This document shows positions 1-8,920 of a stretch of DNA of 64,000 nt, piece after piece. Both the position numbers and the translations under genes were made by a program. This DNA comes from Actinoplanes philippinensis (GTDB lineage Bacteria > Actinomycetota > Actinomycetes > Mycobacteriales > Micromonosporaceae), in NCBI RefSeq assembly GCF_900113015.1, contig NZ_FONV01000012.1, positions 62,001 to 126,000 on the forward strand. Direction: 5' to 3'. The notes below the pieces were generated by a model, which was not told the origin of the DNA, ran no database searches, and worked only from the letters and a program-made list of their open reading frames with translations. Each line of letters opens with the position of its first letter. The first letter of the stretch is position 1.

Positions 1-2190
1 CAGGGCGCTGGGCCATGGGCGACGAGGCCGACCTCGCTGAGCACGGGTGCCGCCTCCGCTGGACAGCCGACAACGAAGGGCTCCACGCCGGCCGCGGATG
101 CGACCCAGATCATCGGCACAACGACGAGCGGCTCAACACCGGCGGGCGGTCAGGCATCGGCCCCGGGCACGACGCGGCCCGGCGGTCCGGCGGCGAGTGG
201 TGCTGCGAAGGTGGCTGGTCCGGCGCAGCCGGGCGGTCCGGCAGCGAGTGGTGCTGCGAAGGTTGGCGGCGCCACGAGTGGCGCGGCGCAGGCCGGCAGG
301 GCGGTCAGCGGTGCCGCGAAGGTCGGTGGCGTCGCGGCGAGTGGTGCCGCGGCGAGCGGGTCGGCGAAGGTCGGCGGGGCGGCGAGTGGCGCGGCGCAGG
401 CCGGCAGGGCGGTCAGCGGTGCCGCGAAGGTCGGTGGCGTCGCGGCGAGTGGTGCCGCGGCGAGCGGGTCGGCGAAGGTCGGCGGGGCGGCGAGTGGCGC
501 GGCGCAGGCCGGAACGGCGGCGAGTGGGTCCGCGAAGGTCGCTGGAACGGCCGGGGCAGCGCAAGTCGGCGGGGCGGCCAAGGCGGCCGGGGCCGGGCAG
601 GCAGGCGGGCAGTACGGCCGGGCGGTCGTGTCGCCGAACAGCGCACGGGCGGGTGTGCCGCTGCCCAGCACGGACCCCCGGACCTGGGCCGGCGGTACGG
701 CCGCCACCGGTGGGGACGCGATCGCGGCCGAGGTGGGAACGGGGCGCGGGTCCCGTACCAGATGGGCCGTCTTGGTGTTGATCTTTGCGGTGTTGGCCGG
801 TCTCGTCGGGATCGTGCGGCCCGGACCGGTTGACGGGTGGCTGGATGCGCTGGCCGGTGAGCCGGACCGGACCACGCCCGCCCCGGCGCCGGCCACGCCC
901 GAGCCGACGCCCACACCGGTTCTGGTGGCCGCGGAGACGGACGGCGCCGCGCCGGACGCCGCCGCGGTCAGGACGGCGCTGGATCCGCTGGTCAACGCGG
1001 CGGCGCTCGGCCCGACCGTGCACATCCAGGTACTCGATGTGGCGAGCGACACAATCCTCTACGAGCGCAACGCGGAGCGCCCGACCACGCCGGCCTCGAC
1101 CACGAAGGTGCTGACCGCGGCGACCGTGCTGGCCGCGCGGGGGGCCGCCTACCGGCTGGAGACGCGGGTGGTGGCCGGCAGCACCCCGGGGGAGGTGGTG
1201 ATCATCGGCGGGGGTGACGCCACGCTGGCCGTCGAGGAGGACGACAGGGACCTGTTCCCGGGGGCGGCGCGGCTGGACGACCTGGCCGAGCAGGTGAAGG
1301 CGGCGCTCGGCGACGTCGAGCCGACCCGGGTCGTGGTGGACGTCTCGCTCTTCGAGGGGCCGGAGACGGCGCCCGGCTGGGAGGCCTGGGACGTGTCGCC
1401 GGGTGGTCAGGTGGCGCGGATCCAGTCGCTGATGACCAACGCGGGCCGGATCGAGCCGGTGCACAACGAGTTCGGCGGGGATCCGCGCTACACCGATCCG
1501 GCGCTGTCCGCGGGCAAGCTGTTCGCCAGGATGATCGGCTCCTCGCAGACGTCGGTGAAGAAGGGCACGGCGCCGGCCGGCGGGTCGCCGTCGGCGGATC
1601 CGGCCGGGACCTGGACGCCCGGCGCCGAGCTGGGCAAGGTGCAGTCGCCGCCGCTGGTGCAGGTGGTCGACTGGATGCTGCAGCAGAGCGACAACGTGCT
1701 GGCCGAGGTGCTGGGGCGGCAGGTGGCGCTCGCGGACGGCAAGGAGGCGAGCTTCGCCGGCGCGGCCGAGGCGATGCGGGACCGGTTGCGCGATCTGGGA
1801 CTTCCGGGAGATCAGGCGACGCTGTACGACGCGAGCGGCCTCTCCAGCCGCAACGGCATCACCCCGACGCTGCTGGTGAAGACGCTGGCGCTGGCGGCCG
1901 GCGGCTCGGAGCCCGCGCTCGGCAACATCTTCAACGGCCTGCCGGTCGCCGGCTGGTCCGGAACCCTGGAGACGCGGTTCGCCACGCCCAGCGGCAACGC
2001 CACGGCACAGGGGGTGGTACGAGCCAAGACCGGCACCCTGAGCGGCGTCAACACCCTGGCCGGAGTGCTGGTCACCAGGGACCGGCGGGTGCTGGCGTTC
2101 GCGATCATGGCGAAGGGTGGCGCGGACGCCACGAAGGCACGGGCGGCCATCGACGAGGTGGCGGCCAGGTTGGTGGCCTGCGGCTGCTGA
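1..2190 (+). CDS. dacB: D-alanyl-D-alanine carboxypeptidase/endopeptidase, PBP4 (peptidase S13) family, 5' end missing
   Basis: Penicillin-binding-protein-4 type serine peptidase that trims or cleaves peptidoglycan peptides outside the membrane. The three active-site motifs are in order: S-T-T-K at 1096-1107, S-R-N at 1846-1854 and K-T-G at 2026-2034. One membrane segment lies at about 760-820 (tryptophan then a run of V, L, I, A), so the catalytic part is periplasmic and the N-terminal part cytoplasmic. The frame is open from base 1 with no stop, so the true start is probably upstream; a GTG at 211 is the first candidate inside the window. The cytoplasmic part is Ala/Gly/Pro rich and contains 36-residue tandem repeats, which is unusual for the family. 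It overlaps no neighbour; the next gene starts 52 bases after the stop. Confidence 0.88.
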   Translation, partial: QGAGPWATRPTSLSTGAASAGQPTTKGSTPAADATQIIGTTTSGSTPAGGQASAPGTTRPGGPAASGAAKVAGPAQPGGPAASGAAKVGGATSGAAQAGRAVSGAAKVGGVAASGAAASGSAKVGGAASGAAQAGRAVSGAAKVGGVAASGAAASGSAKVGGAASGAAQAGTAASGSAKVAGTAGAAQVGGAAKAAGAGQAGGQYGRAVVSPNSARAGVPLPSTDPRTWAGGTAATGGDAIAAEVGTGRGSRTRWAVLVLIFAVLAGLVGIVRPGPVDGWLDALAGEPDRTTPAPAPATPEPTPTPVLVAAETDGAAPDAAAVRTALDPLVNAAALGPTVHIQVLDVASDTILYERNAERPTTPASTTKVLTAATVLAARGAAYRLETRVVAGSTPGEVVIIGGGDATLAVEEDDRDLFPGAARLDDLAEQVKAALGDVEPTRVVVDVSLFEGPETAPGWEAWDVSPGGQVARIQSLMTNAGRIEPVHNEFGGDPRYTDPALSAGKLFARMIGSSQTSVKKGTAPAGGSPSADPAGTWTPGAELGKVQSPPLVQVVDWMLQQSDNVLAEVLGRQVALADGKEASFAGAAEAMRDRLRDLGLPGDQATLYDASGLSSRNGITPTLLVKTLALAAGGSEPALGNIFNGLPVAGWSGTLETRFATPSGNATAQGVVRAKTGTLSGVNTLAGVLVTRDRRVLAFAIMAKGGADATKARAAIDEVAARLVACGC
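280..530 (+). repeat. 108-bp in-frame tandem repeat in the dacB N-terminal region
   Basis: Two near-identical units begin at 280 and 388, and a third, shortened unit begins at 496. The period is exactly 108 bases (36 codons), so reading frame is kept. Each unit encodes a Ser/Gly/Ala/Lys/Val-rich segment with several copies of a short G-A-A-K-V-G motif. It lies before the membrane segment and is predicted to be cytoplasmic and disordered. Confidence 0.85.
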
Positions 2191-2242
2191 TCCGGGGTTT
2201 CACCTGAGTGCGGTCTGGAACCGCGCGGGTACGGTGGGCTGC

Positions 2243-3283
2243 ATGGCGCAGTTCGTTGACTGGGATCTGGCCGCCGCAACCGCGGGCGCGCTGTCCAAAT
2301 CGGGGCCCGCGGTCTCCTTCGAGGAGGCCACTCAGGTGGTGTCCGAGCTGCGGGCACTGACCGACGAGGCGGCGGTGCACGTCGCGGCGTACACCGGCTT
2401 GACCTCGCAGACCGAGGTGCCGCCGGTCCGTGTGGTGGACCGGCGCGATTGGGCGAGGGTGAACATCGCCGGCCTGCAGCGGGTGATCGGCCCGCTCGTC
2501 ACCCGGCTGTCCGGTGACAAGGAGCCGAGTCCGCTCGTCGACGCGATCGGCTCCCGGGTGACCGGGGTGCAGGCCGGGACGGTGCTGGCGTATCTGTCCG
2601 GCCGCGTGCTGGGGCAGTATGAGGTGTTCTCCGGCGACCCGGGCCAGCTCCTGCTGAACGCGCCGAACATCGTCGAGGTCGAGCGCAAGATCGACGCCGA
2701 TCCCCGTGACTTCCGGCTCTGGGTCTGCCTTCACGAGGTGACCCACCGCACACAGTTCACCGCAGTCCCGTGGATGCGTGGTTACTTCCTCGGTGAGGTG
2801 CAGGCCTTCGTCGACGCCTCGCAGGGCGGCGAGCACGTGCTGGAGCGGCTGCGCCGCGGCGTGGCCACGCTCTCCGAGGCGCTGCGTGACGAGGAGAGCC
2901 GGGTCTCCGTGCTGGACATCGTGCAGACCCCGGCGCAGCGTGCCGTGCTGGACCGGCTGACCGCCCTGATGACGCTGCTGGAGGGGCACGCCGAGTTCGT
3001 CATGGACGGGGTCGGCCCCGAGGTGATCCCGTCGGTCGAGTCGATCCGGGCGAAATTCAACCGGCGCCGGGAGGGCGGCAACCCCCTGGAGAAGGCGCTG
3101 CGCCGGGTGCTGGGCATCGAGGTCAAGATGCGGCAGTACGCGGAGGGCCGCAAGTTCGTCCACGGCGTGCACGAGCGGGTCGGCATGGCCGGCTTCAACA
3201 AGATCTTCGAGTCCCCGCTGACGCTGCCCCGCCTGGACGAGCTCGGCGACCCGGATGCCTGGGTGGCGAGGGTGCACGGCTGA
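2243..3283 (+). CDS. zinc-dependent metalloprotease-like protein, DUF2342 / F420-biosynthesis-associated family
   Basis: A 346-residue protein of the DUF2342 (zincin-like) family found across actinobacteria and often labelled coenzyme F420 biosynthesis-associated. The zinc-binding H-E-V-T-H motif sits at about residue 164, encoded near 2732-2746, within the context L-H-E-V-T-H-R-T-Q-F. The ATG at 2243 gives the family's usual N-terminus (M-A-Q-F-V-D-W); an upstream in-frame extension into dacB is not credible. It stops 2 bases before tilS, so the two are probably co-transcribed, an arrangement conserved in actinobacteria. No signal peptide or membrane segment is visible. The substrate is unknown. 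Confidence 0.85.
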   Translation: MAQFVDWDLAAATAGALSKSGPAVSFEEATQVVSELRALTDEAAVHVAAYTGLTSQTEVPPVRVVDRRDWARVNIAGLQRVIGPLVTRLSGDKEPSPLVDAIGSRVTGVQAGTVLAYLSGRVLGQYEVFSGDPGQLLLNAPNIVEVERKIDADPRDFRLWVCLHEVTHRTQFTAVPWMRGYFLGEVQAFVDASQGGEHVLERLRRGVATLSEALRDEESRVSVLDIVQTPAQRAVLDRLTALMTLLEGHAEFVMDGVGPEVIPSVESIRAKFNRRREGGNPLEKALRRVLGIEVKMRQYAEGRKFVHGVHERVGMAGFNKIFESPLTLPRLDELGDPDAWVARVHG

Positions 3284-3285
3284 CC

Positions 3286-4260
3286 ATGGCCAGGATCCCG
3301 CCGCCGGTGGCGGCAGTGCGCATGGCGGTGCGCCGGGGCCTGGCCGACCTTCCCGCGGAGGCGCTGATCCTGGTGGCCTGCTCGGGTGGAGCCGATTCTC
3401 TGGCACTCGCTTCGGCGGCCCAGTTCTGTGGCCGCCGTGTCGGCCTGGTCACTGTCGACCACGGTCTGCAGGAGGGCTCCGACCGGCGTGCCCGGTCGGT
3501 GGCCGCATGGGCGCGCGACGCGGGGCTGGACCCGGTGCGGATCGAGACGGTCTCGGTGGCCGGGCTGCCCGGTGGCCCGGAGGCCGCCGCCCGCACGGCG
3601 CGTTATGCGGCGCTCGACGCGGCCGCCGCCGAGGTGGGCGCCGCCGCGGTGCTGCTCGGCCACACCCGCGACGACCAGGCCGAGACGGTCCTGCTGGCGA
3701 TGGCCCGGGGCGCCGGCCCGCGCGGGCTCTCCGGGATGCCGGCGCGGCGCGGGGTTTTCCGCCGGCCGCTGCTCGAGGTGGCGCGGGCGGACACCCGGAA
3801 GGCGTGTGCCGCCCTGGGCCTGGCGCCCTGGGAGGATCCGCACAACACCGATCCGGCGTACGCACGGTCGCGCGTCCGTGCCTCCGCGCTGCCCTCCCTG
3901 GTCGACGCCCTCGGCCCGGCGGTGCTGCCCAATCTGGCCCGGACCGCGGCGCTGGTGGCGGCGGACAACGCGGCTCTCGACGAGTTGTCGGCGCAGGCGC
4001 TGGAGTCGGCGCGCTCCGGGGCGGGCCTGTCGGCGGCGGCGCTGGCCGCGATGCTTCCGGCGATCCGGGGGCGGGCGCTGCACCGGTGGGCGCGGGAGCT
4101 GGGGGCGCCGGGTGGGGCCCTGGCGTATGGGCATGTGGTCGCCCTGGACGCTCTGGTGACCGACTGGCACGGTCAGGGGCCGGTGTTCCTGCCCGCCGGA
4201 ATCGGGGTGGCGCGCCGTTCGGACGACCTCGTGCGGGTGGTTCCCACCGATATCAGCTGA
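3286..4260 (+). CDS. tilS: tRNA(Ile)-lysidine synthetase
   Basis: Cytoplasmic ATP-dependent enzyme that attaches lysine to C34 of the CAU-anticodon tRNA-Ile so that it reads AUA. The PP-loop signature S-G-G-A-D-S is at residues 33-38, followed by the family features of an N-type ATP pyrophosphatase: a D-H-G-L segment and an L-G-H-T-R-D-D-Q-A-E-T-V motif. At 324 aa it is the short actinobacterial form, lacking most of the C-terminal domains of E. coli TilS. The ATG at 3286 follows the previous stop by 2 bases. It lies upstream of hpt and ftsH, as is usual. Confidence 0.93.
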   Translation: MARIPPPVAAVRMAVRRGLADLPAEALILVACSGGADSLALASAAQFCGRRVGLVTVDHGLQEGSDRRARSVAAWARDAGLDPVRIETVSVAGLPGGPEAAARTARYAALDAAAAEVGAAAVLLGHTRDDQAETVLLAMARGAGPRGLSGMPARRGVFRRPLLEVARADTRKACAALGLAPWEDPHNTDPAYARSRVRASALPSLVDALGPAVLPNLARTAALVAADNAALDELSAQALESARSGAGLSAAALAAMLPAIRGRALHRWARELGAPGGALAYGHVVALDALVTDWHGQGPVFLPAGIGVARRSDDLVRVVPTDIS

Positions 4261-4283
4261 GGCATCCCGTTCGGATACCGGCC

Positions 4284-4298
4284 CCGTTCGCCGAACGG
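4284..4298. promoter_or_regulatory. 15-bp palindrome upstream of hpt
   Basis: CCGTTCG-C-CGAACGG is a perfect inverted repeat with 7-base arms and a single central base. It lies 26 bases before the hpt ATG. A possible -10-like CATACG follows at 4307-4312. It could be an operator for hpt-ftsH transcription. The binding protein is unknown; the half-sites are in the opposite order to an actinobacterial LexA box. Confidence 0.45.
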
Positions 4299-4324
4299 TA
4301 ACTTGCATACGGCAGGCTAGGCCC

Positions 4325-4900
4325 ATGGCTGATGGCTCTTGGTACGACACCGACATCGACCACGTGATCATCTCGGAGCAACAGATCCGGGACAAGATCG
4401 ACGAACTGGCCAAGCAGGTGTCCGTGGACCACACCGACGCCGCCGACGGCATCCTGCTCGTCTGTGTGCTGAAGGGCGCGGTCATGTTCATGGCCGACTT
4501 CGCCCGCGCGCTGGGCAAGCACGGCCCCTCGACCGAGATGGAGTTCATGGCCGTCTCGTCGTATGGGCAGGGGACGACCTCGTCGGGCGTGGTGCGGATC
4601 CTGAAGGATCTGGACAGGGACATCGCCGGTCGGCACGTGCTCGTCGTCGAGGACATCGTGGACTCCGGTCTGACCCTCTCCTGGCTGATGAAGTATCTGG
4701 AGTCGCGGCAGCCGGCTAGCGTCGAGGTGGTGGCGCTGTTCCGTAAGCCGGACGCGGTCAAGGTGCAGGTCCCGGTTCGTTACGTGGGTTTCGACATCCC
4801 GAACGAGTTCGTGGTCGGCTACGGCCTGGACTTCGCCGAGAGGTATCGGGAGCTGCCTTACGTGGGTGTTCTCAAGCCCGAGGTGTACGCCCGTAGCTGA
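4325..4900 (+). CDS. hpt: hypoxanthine phosphoribosyltransferase
   Basis: Purine salvage enzyme that converts hypoxanthine (and guanine) plus PRPP to IMP or GMP. The PRPP-binding loop V-L-V-V-E-D-I-V-D-S-G-L-T is at residues 105-117 of 191. The length matches bacterial Hpt (about 180-190 aa). The start ATG at 4325 lies 64 bases after tilS, with a palindrome in the gap that suggests its own promoter. The tilS-hpt-ftsH order is conserved from Bacillus to actinobacteria. Confidence 0.94.
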   Translation: MADGSWYDTDIDHVIISEQQIRDKIDELAKQVSVDHTDAADGILLVCVLKGAVMFMADFARALGKHGPSTEMEFMAVSSYGQGTTSSGVVRILKDLDRDIAGRHVLVVEDIVDSGLTLSWLMKYLESRQPASVEVVALFRKPDAVKVQVPVRYVGFDIPNEFVVGYGLDFAERYRELPYVGVLKPEVYARS

Positions 4901-5143
4901 ACCGCTTTCTCAGCGTGTTCTCAGTATTGGTTCATTATGGGCGTTTTTGCACCTGAACCGCCCTGATTTAACCGGGCGTACGCGCAGTTCGCCCTGCGGG
5001 CTCACGGGTTCGTAATCGGCACCTACGGTGTACGGTCGAGTGACCGATGGCGTGGTGTCACGAGCGCTGGAGGGGCTGGGGCCGGAAACGGCCTCGGCAG
5101 CCGCCGGTGGGCGGCGACGTTGAGGTGACCAGGACGGCCGATC

Positions 5144-5180
5144 AGGAGGGTCCGGGCGCTTGGCGCCCGACAACAGTATG
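5144..5180 (+). promoter_or_regulatory. ftsH ribosome-binding site with a hairpin in the spacer
   Basis: A strong Shine-Dalgarno AGGAGGG lies at 5144-5150. It is followed by a perfect 7-bp hairpin, CGGGCGC-TTG-GCGCCCG (5153-5169), and then the ATG at 5178. If the hairpin folds, the SD-to-ATG distance shrinks from 27 to about 10 bases. Alternatively the loop TTG at 5160, 9 bases from the SD, is itself the start codon. The two possibilities differ by six residues. The 259-base gap after hpt (4901-5159) also contains an A/T-richer stretch at 4905-4970 but no convincing terminator. Confidence 0.6.
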
Positions 5181-7193
5181 GAACGTACGCGTTTCTTCCG
5201 CCGCCCGGTGGTCTGGATCATTCTGGTGATCATCGGCGTACTCGGGCTGAGCATGCTCTTCACCAGTGGTCCGAGCTACCAGAAGGTCGAGACATCGGTC
5301 GCGCTTGACCGTTTGAACAGTGGTGGCATCGAGAAGGTCGTCCTGAAGGACAAGGAGCAGACGCTCCAGATCGATCTCGCCACCGCCGAGACTTTCGACG
5401 GCAAGTCCACCAAACAGATCGAAGCTCAGTACCCCTATGAGCTCACCGACGAGATCTTCGCCAAAGCCGAGCAGGCCAGGGCACAGAAGTTCGTCTCCGG
5501 CAAGGTCGACACCTCGGTCTCCGGCGACAACATTCTGCTCAGCATCCTGATCAACCTGCTGCCGATCGCCATCCTCGTGGTCCTGCTGCTGCTGTTCATG
5601 TCGCAGATGCAGGGCGGCGGGTCGCGGGTGCTCAACTTCGGCAAGAGCAAGGCGAAGATGATCACCAAGGACACGCCGAAGACGACGTTCGCCGACGTGG
5701 CGGGCGCCGACGAGGCGGTCGAGGAGCTGCAGGAGATCAAGGACTTCCTGCAGAACCCGACGAAGTACCAGGCGCTCGGCGCCAAGATCCCCAAGGGTGT
5801 GCTGCTCTTCGGCTCCCCGGGCACCGGTAAGACGCTGCTGGCCCGCGCGGTCGCCGGCGAGGCCGGTGTGCCGTTCTACTCGATCTCCGGCTCCGACTTC
5901 GTCGAGATGTTCGTGGGTGTCGGCGCGAGCCGGGTCCGCGACCTCTTCGAGCAGGCCAAGTCGAACGCTCCGGCGATCGTCTTCGTCGACGAGATCGACG
6001 CCGTCGGCCGCCACCGTGGCGCCGGCATGGGCGGTGGCCACGACGAGCGTGAGCAGACCCTCAACCAGCTGCTCGTCGAGATGGACGGCTTCGACACCAA
6101 GGGCGGCGTGATCCTCATCGCCGCCACCAACCGGCCCGACATCCTCGACCCGGCGCTGCTGCGTCCCGGCCGGTTCGACCGGCAGATCCCGGTGGACAAC
6201 CCGGACATGGAGGGCCGCAAGGCGATCCTCCGGGTGCACGCCAAGGGCAAGCCGTTCACGCCCGATGTCGACCTCGACTCGGTGGCCCGTCGCACCCCCG
6301 GATTCTCCGGCGCCGACCTGGCCAACGTGATCAACGAGGCCGCGCTGCTGACCGCCCGGCACGAGAAGCGGGCGATCTCCAACGACTACCTCGAAGAGGC
6401 GATCGACCGGGTCATCGCCGGCCCCGAGCGCCGCACCCGGGCGATGAGCGACAAGGAAAAGAAGATCACCGCGTACCACGAGGGTGGACACGCGCTGGTC
6501 GCCTACGCTCTGCCGCACTCCGCCCCGGTGCACAAGGTGACGATCCTGCCGCGTGGCCGCTCGCTGGGTCACACGCTGGTCCTGCCGACCGAGGACAAGT
6601 ACACGCAGACCCGGGCCGAGATGATCGACACCCTGGCGTATGCGCTGGGCGGCCGGGCCGCCGAGGAGCTCGTCTTCCACGAGCCCACCACCGGCGCCGG
6701 CAACGACATCGAGAAGGCGACCAACCTCGCCAAAGCCATGGTCACGCAGTACGGCATGAGTTCCAAGCTGGGCGCCGTGAAGTACGGCACCACCGGTGAC
6801 GAGCCGTTCATGGGTCGCAGCATGGGGCACGACAAGGCGTACTCGGACTCGGTCGCCGCGGACATCGACGCCGAGGTCCGTGCCCTGATCGAGCTGGCCC
6901 ACGACGAGGCGTGGGAGATCCTCGTCGAGTATCGGGACGTGCTCGACACCATGGTCCTCGAGCTGATGGAGAAGGAGACCATCACGCAGGAGGACATGAA
7001 CCGGATCTGTGCCCGGGTGGCGAAGCGCCCGCCGATGTCGCCGTTCAACGGCTTCGGCAAGCGCCTGCCCTCCGAGGCGCCGCCGGTGCTGACCCCCGCC
7101 GAGCGGGACAAGTTGAAGGCCCAGGCCGAGGCTGACGGGCAGATCGCGGTCGGGCACAACCCCAACGCGAACGGTTCGGAAAGCAGCAACTGA
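5178..7193 (+). CDS. ftsH: ATP-dependent zinc metalloprotease FtsH
   Basis: Membrane-anchored AAA+ protease that extracts and degrades membrane and regulatory proteins. Two membrane segments (residues about 11-29 and 120-141 from the ATG) flank an extracytoplasmic domain. The AAA module has Walker A G-S-P-G-T-G-K-T at 212-219 and Walker [11 protein letters not shown]. The zinc protease site H-E-G-G-H lies near residue 434. From the ATG it is 671 aa, normal for actinobacteria. A TTG six codons upstream at 5160 is an alternative start (see the ribosome-binding-site entry). folE starts 5 bases after the stop, so the two probably share a transcript. Confidence 0.95.
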   Translation: MERTRFFRRPVVWIILVIIGVLGLSMLFTSGPSYQKVETSVALDRLNSGGIEKVVLKDKEQTLQIDLATAETFDGKSTKQIEAQYPYELTDEIFAKAEQARAQKFVSGKVDTSVSGDNILLSILINLLPIAILVVLLLLFMSQMQGGGSRVLNFGKSKAKMITKDTPKTTFADVAGADEAVEELQEIKDFLQNPTKYQALGAKIPKGVLLFGSPGTGKTLLARAVAGEAGVPFYSISGSDFVEMFVGVGASRVRDLFEQAKSNAPAIVFVDEIDAVGRHRGAGMGGGHDEREQTLNQLLVEMDGFDTKGGVILIAATNRPDILDPALLRPGRFDRQIPVDNPDMEGRKAILRVHAKGKPFTPDVDLDSVARRTPGFSGADLANVINEAALLTARHEKRAISNDYLEEAIDRVIAGPERRTRAMSDKEKKITAYHEGGHALVAYALPHSAPVHKVTILPRGRSLGHTLVLPTEDKYTQTRAEMIDTLAYALGGRAAEELVFHEPTTGAGNDIEKATNLAKAMVTQYGMSSKLGAVKYGTTGDEPFMGRSMGHDKAYSDSVAADIDAEVRALIELAHDEAWEILVEYRDVLDTMVLELMEKETITQEDMNRICARVAKRPPMSPFNGFGKRLPSEAPPVLTPAERDKLKAQAEADGQIAVGHNPNANGSESSN

Positions 7194-7198
7194 TCAAC

Positions 7199-7837
7199 TT
7201 GTCGGACGAACTCGACTACCTCGCCGCCCGTCTGGTCGACGGCAAGCTCTCCGGGACACCGGTCGAGCAGGCCGTCGACCTCGGGCGGATCGAGAAAGCG
7301 GTCCGGGAGATCCTCATCGCCGTCGGTGAGGACCCGGACCGTGACGGTCTCCAGCGCACGCCGGCCCGGGTCGCGCGGGCCTACGCGGAACTCTTCGCCG
7401 GCCTCCGGGTCGACCCGGCCAGCGTGCTCACCACCACGTTCGAGGCGGACCACGAGGAGCTGGTCCTCGTCCGCGACATCGAGCTGCACAGCATGTGCGA
7501 GCACCACCTGCTGCCGTTCAAGGGCGTGGCGCACATCGGCTACATCCCCGGCACCGACGGCCGCATCACCGGCCTGTCGAAACTGGCCCGGCTCGTCGAT
7601 GTCTTCGCCCGGCGCCCGCAGGTCCAGGAGCGCCTCACCTCACAGATCGCCGACCTGCTCATGGAGCGGCTCGGCGCCCGCGGCGCGATCGTCGTCCTGG
7701 AGTGCGAGCACCTCTGCATGGAGATGCGCGGCATCCGTAAGGCCGGCGCCCGTACCGTGACGAGCGCCGTCCGCGGTGGCTTCCAGACCGACGGCAAGGT
7801 CCGCGCCGAAGTGATGGCGTTGATAAACGCCCGCTGA
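7199..7837 (+). CDS. folE: GTP cyclohydrolase I
   Basis: First enzyme of tetrahydrofolate synthesis, converting GTP to 7,8-dihydroneopterin triphosphate. The zinc/active-site block [10 protein letters not shown] is present at about residues 99-108, and the second cysteine lies in L-E-C-E-H-L-C-M. It is 212 aa, matching the family. The start is a TTG at 7199, five bases after the ftsH stop, with a modest upstream GGAAAG. No ATG or GTG in frame is better placed. Its usual partners folP, folB and folK lie 15 kb away at 22666, beyond two secretion-type gene clusters. Confidence 0.94.
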   Translation: MSDELDYLAARLVDGKLSGTPVEQAVDLGRIEKAVREILIAVGEDPDRDGLQRTPARVARAYAELFAGLRVDPASVLTTTFEADHEELVLVRDIELHSMCEHHLLPFKGVAHIGYIPGTDGRITGLSKLARLVDVFARRPQVQERLTSQIADLLMERLGARGAIVVLECEHLCMEMRGIRKAGARTVTSAVRGGFQTDGKVRAEVMALINAR

Positions 7838-7843
7838 GGGCTT

Positions 7844-8104
7844 CTAGATCGTGCTGCGGAACTGGTTGGCCGAGTCGACCGCCGCATGCGTGAGCTGCAC
7901 CGCCTCGTCCAGCCGGGTCCGCGCCTGCTCCAGTTGCGCGATCGCTGCCGCCGCCGCCGGATGGAACGAGCCCACCGCGGTCACCCGCAACCGGGCCAGC
8001 GCCTCGTCCAGCTGATCGGCCACCGCCCGGATCCCGGCCACTGCCCGCTGCGCGCCGTCCACCGTGGCCGCCACGTTGACCTTGACCTCTTCGACGTTCG
8101 CCAC
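7844..8104 (-). CDS. small helical protein, last gene of the FtsK/SpoIIIE operon
   Basis: An 86-residue protein, not recognised as a named family. It is almost entirely predicted alpha-helix, with two Ala/Leu/Gln-rich segments (about residues 14-40 and 48-80) around a S-F-H-P turn, like an ESX/WXG100 helical hairpin but without a clear W-x-G. It has no signal peptide or membrane segment. It is the third gene downstream of the ATPase and converges on folE, the stops being 6 bases apart. An ESX-like substrate or an adaptor for the ATPase are both possible. Confidence 0.65.
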   Translation of the reverse strand: MANVEEVKVNVAATVDGAQRAVAGIRAVADQLDEALARLRVTAVGSFHPAAAAAIAQLEQARTRLDEAVQLTHAAVDSANQFRSTI

Positions 8105-8142
8105 CGCGTCCCCTCTCAGAAAATCTCCGGACCGTCGCCTCG

Positions 8143-8253
8143 GCGGCCCTTCTGACCAGCGCCGCCGGCCTTCTGACCAGTGCCTCGCCGACCTTCTGAA
8201 CAGCGCCTCGCCGACCGTCAGGCAGCGCCTCGCAGGCCTTTAGAACAGCGCTT
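8143..8253. repeat. ~22-bp tandem repeat, five degenerate copies
   Basis: Copies of a unit containing ttctgaccag or ttctgaacag followed by gcgcctcgcc recur at 8150, 8171, 8194, 8217 and 8239, with spacings of 21-23 bases. The array fills the gap between two minus-strand genes, and its last copy runs into the 3' end of the gene ending at 8240. Uneven spacing argues against coding. Confidence 0.7.
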
Positions 8254-8920
8254 CGAGACCGGTGCCGGCGCAGGTCAGCAGGACCGGCGTCAGGCAGGTG
8301 ATCAGGCCCAGCACCGGTGTCCGGTCGACCTTCACACCGTCACCGCCGTAGACGAACCCGATCGTCGCCCACCCCAGCCCGAACGCCAGCAGCGGCATGC
8401 TCAGCCCGCACAGCAGCGCCGGCGTCGACGGCGCTCCCGACGGAGCGATCACGAACAGCAGCACCTGCACCAGCAGCACCGCGGCGGCAAACGGCCCGTA
8501 CACCACCAGATTGCGCGCCCACGGCCGCTCCGGACCGGCCGGGCCGGGCCCGACGAAAGCGTTGTCCGCGGCATCCGCGGTGGCCCGGGCCTCGCGCAGC
8601 GCCGCCAGCACGGCCGGCGGGCCACCCGCCACCCGCTCCATCGCCGCCGCCTGGTCCGCCGGGTGCGGCGTCAGATCATTCTCCGGTACGCGGAAATCGC
8701 GTGCCAGCCTCGCTCGTTGCGGGGCCAGCCGCGCGCGGACCGACGTCAGCTCCTGCCGAGCGGCAGCCACCGTCGCGGCATGCTCGCCCGCCACCGAACT
8801 CGCCGCACGGCGCACCGCGTCCAGCTCCTGTGCGGCGGCCAGATAGTCCGCCCAGGGGCCCGGCGTGGGTGGTCCCGTCTGCACCGGGATCACTCCGTGC
8901 TGCTCGGCCTGCTCGGTCAC
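8240..8920 (-). CDS. membrane protein with N-terminal coiled coil, partner of the FtsK/SpoIIIE ATPase
   Basis: A 226-residue protein with no recognised family. Residues about 25-75 and 105-120 are Ala/Arg/Glu-rich and likely coiled coil. Two or three hydrophobic segments follow (about residues 137-156, 163-184 and 199-217). The GTG start overlaps the ATPase stop as GTGA at 8917-8920, indicating translational coupling. Since the ATPase lacks membrane segments, this protein is a plausible membrane anchor for it, in the way the N-terminal membrane part anchors EccC in ESX systems. That role is inferred from position and topology only. Confidence 0.75.
   Translation of the reverse strand: MTEQAEQHGVIPVQTGPPTPGPWADYLAAAQELDAVRRAASSVAGEHAATVAAARQELTSVRARLAPQRARLARDFRVPENDLTPHPADQAAAMERVAGGPPAVLAALREARATADAADNAFVGPGPAGPERPWARNLVVYGPFAAAVLLVQVLLFVIAPSGAPSTPALLCGLSMPLLAFGLGWATIGFVYGGDGVKVDRTPVLGLITCLTPVLLTCAGTGLEALF

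Noticed and set aside
133-1464. Long open frame on the minus strand opposite the carboxypeptidase gene
   Set aside because: High-GC DNA leaves the antisense frames open; the translation is Arg/Gly-rich with no domain, and the plus-strand frame carries all three catalytic motifs.
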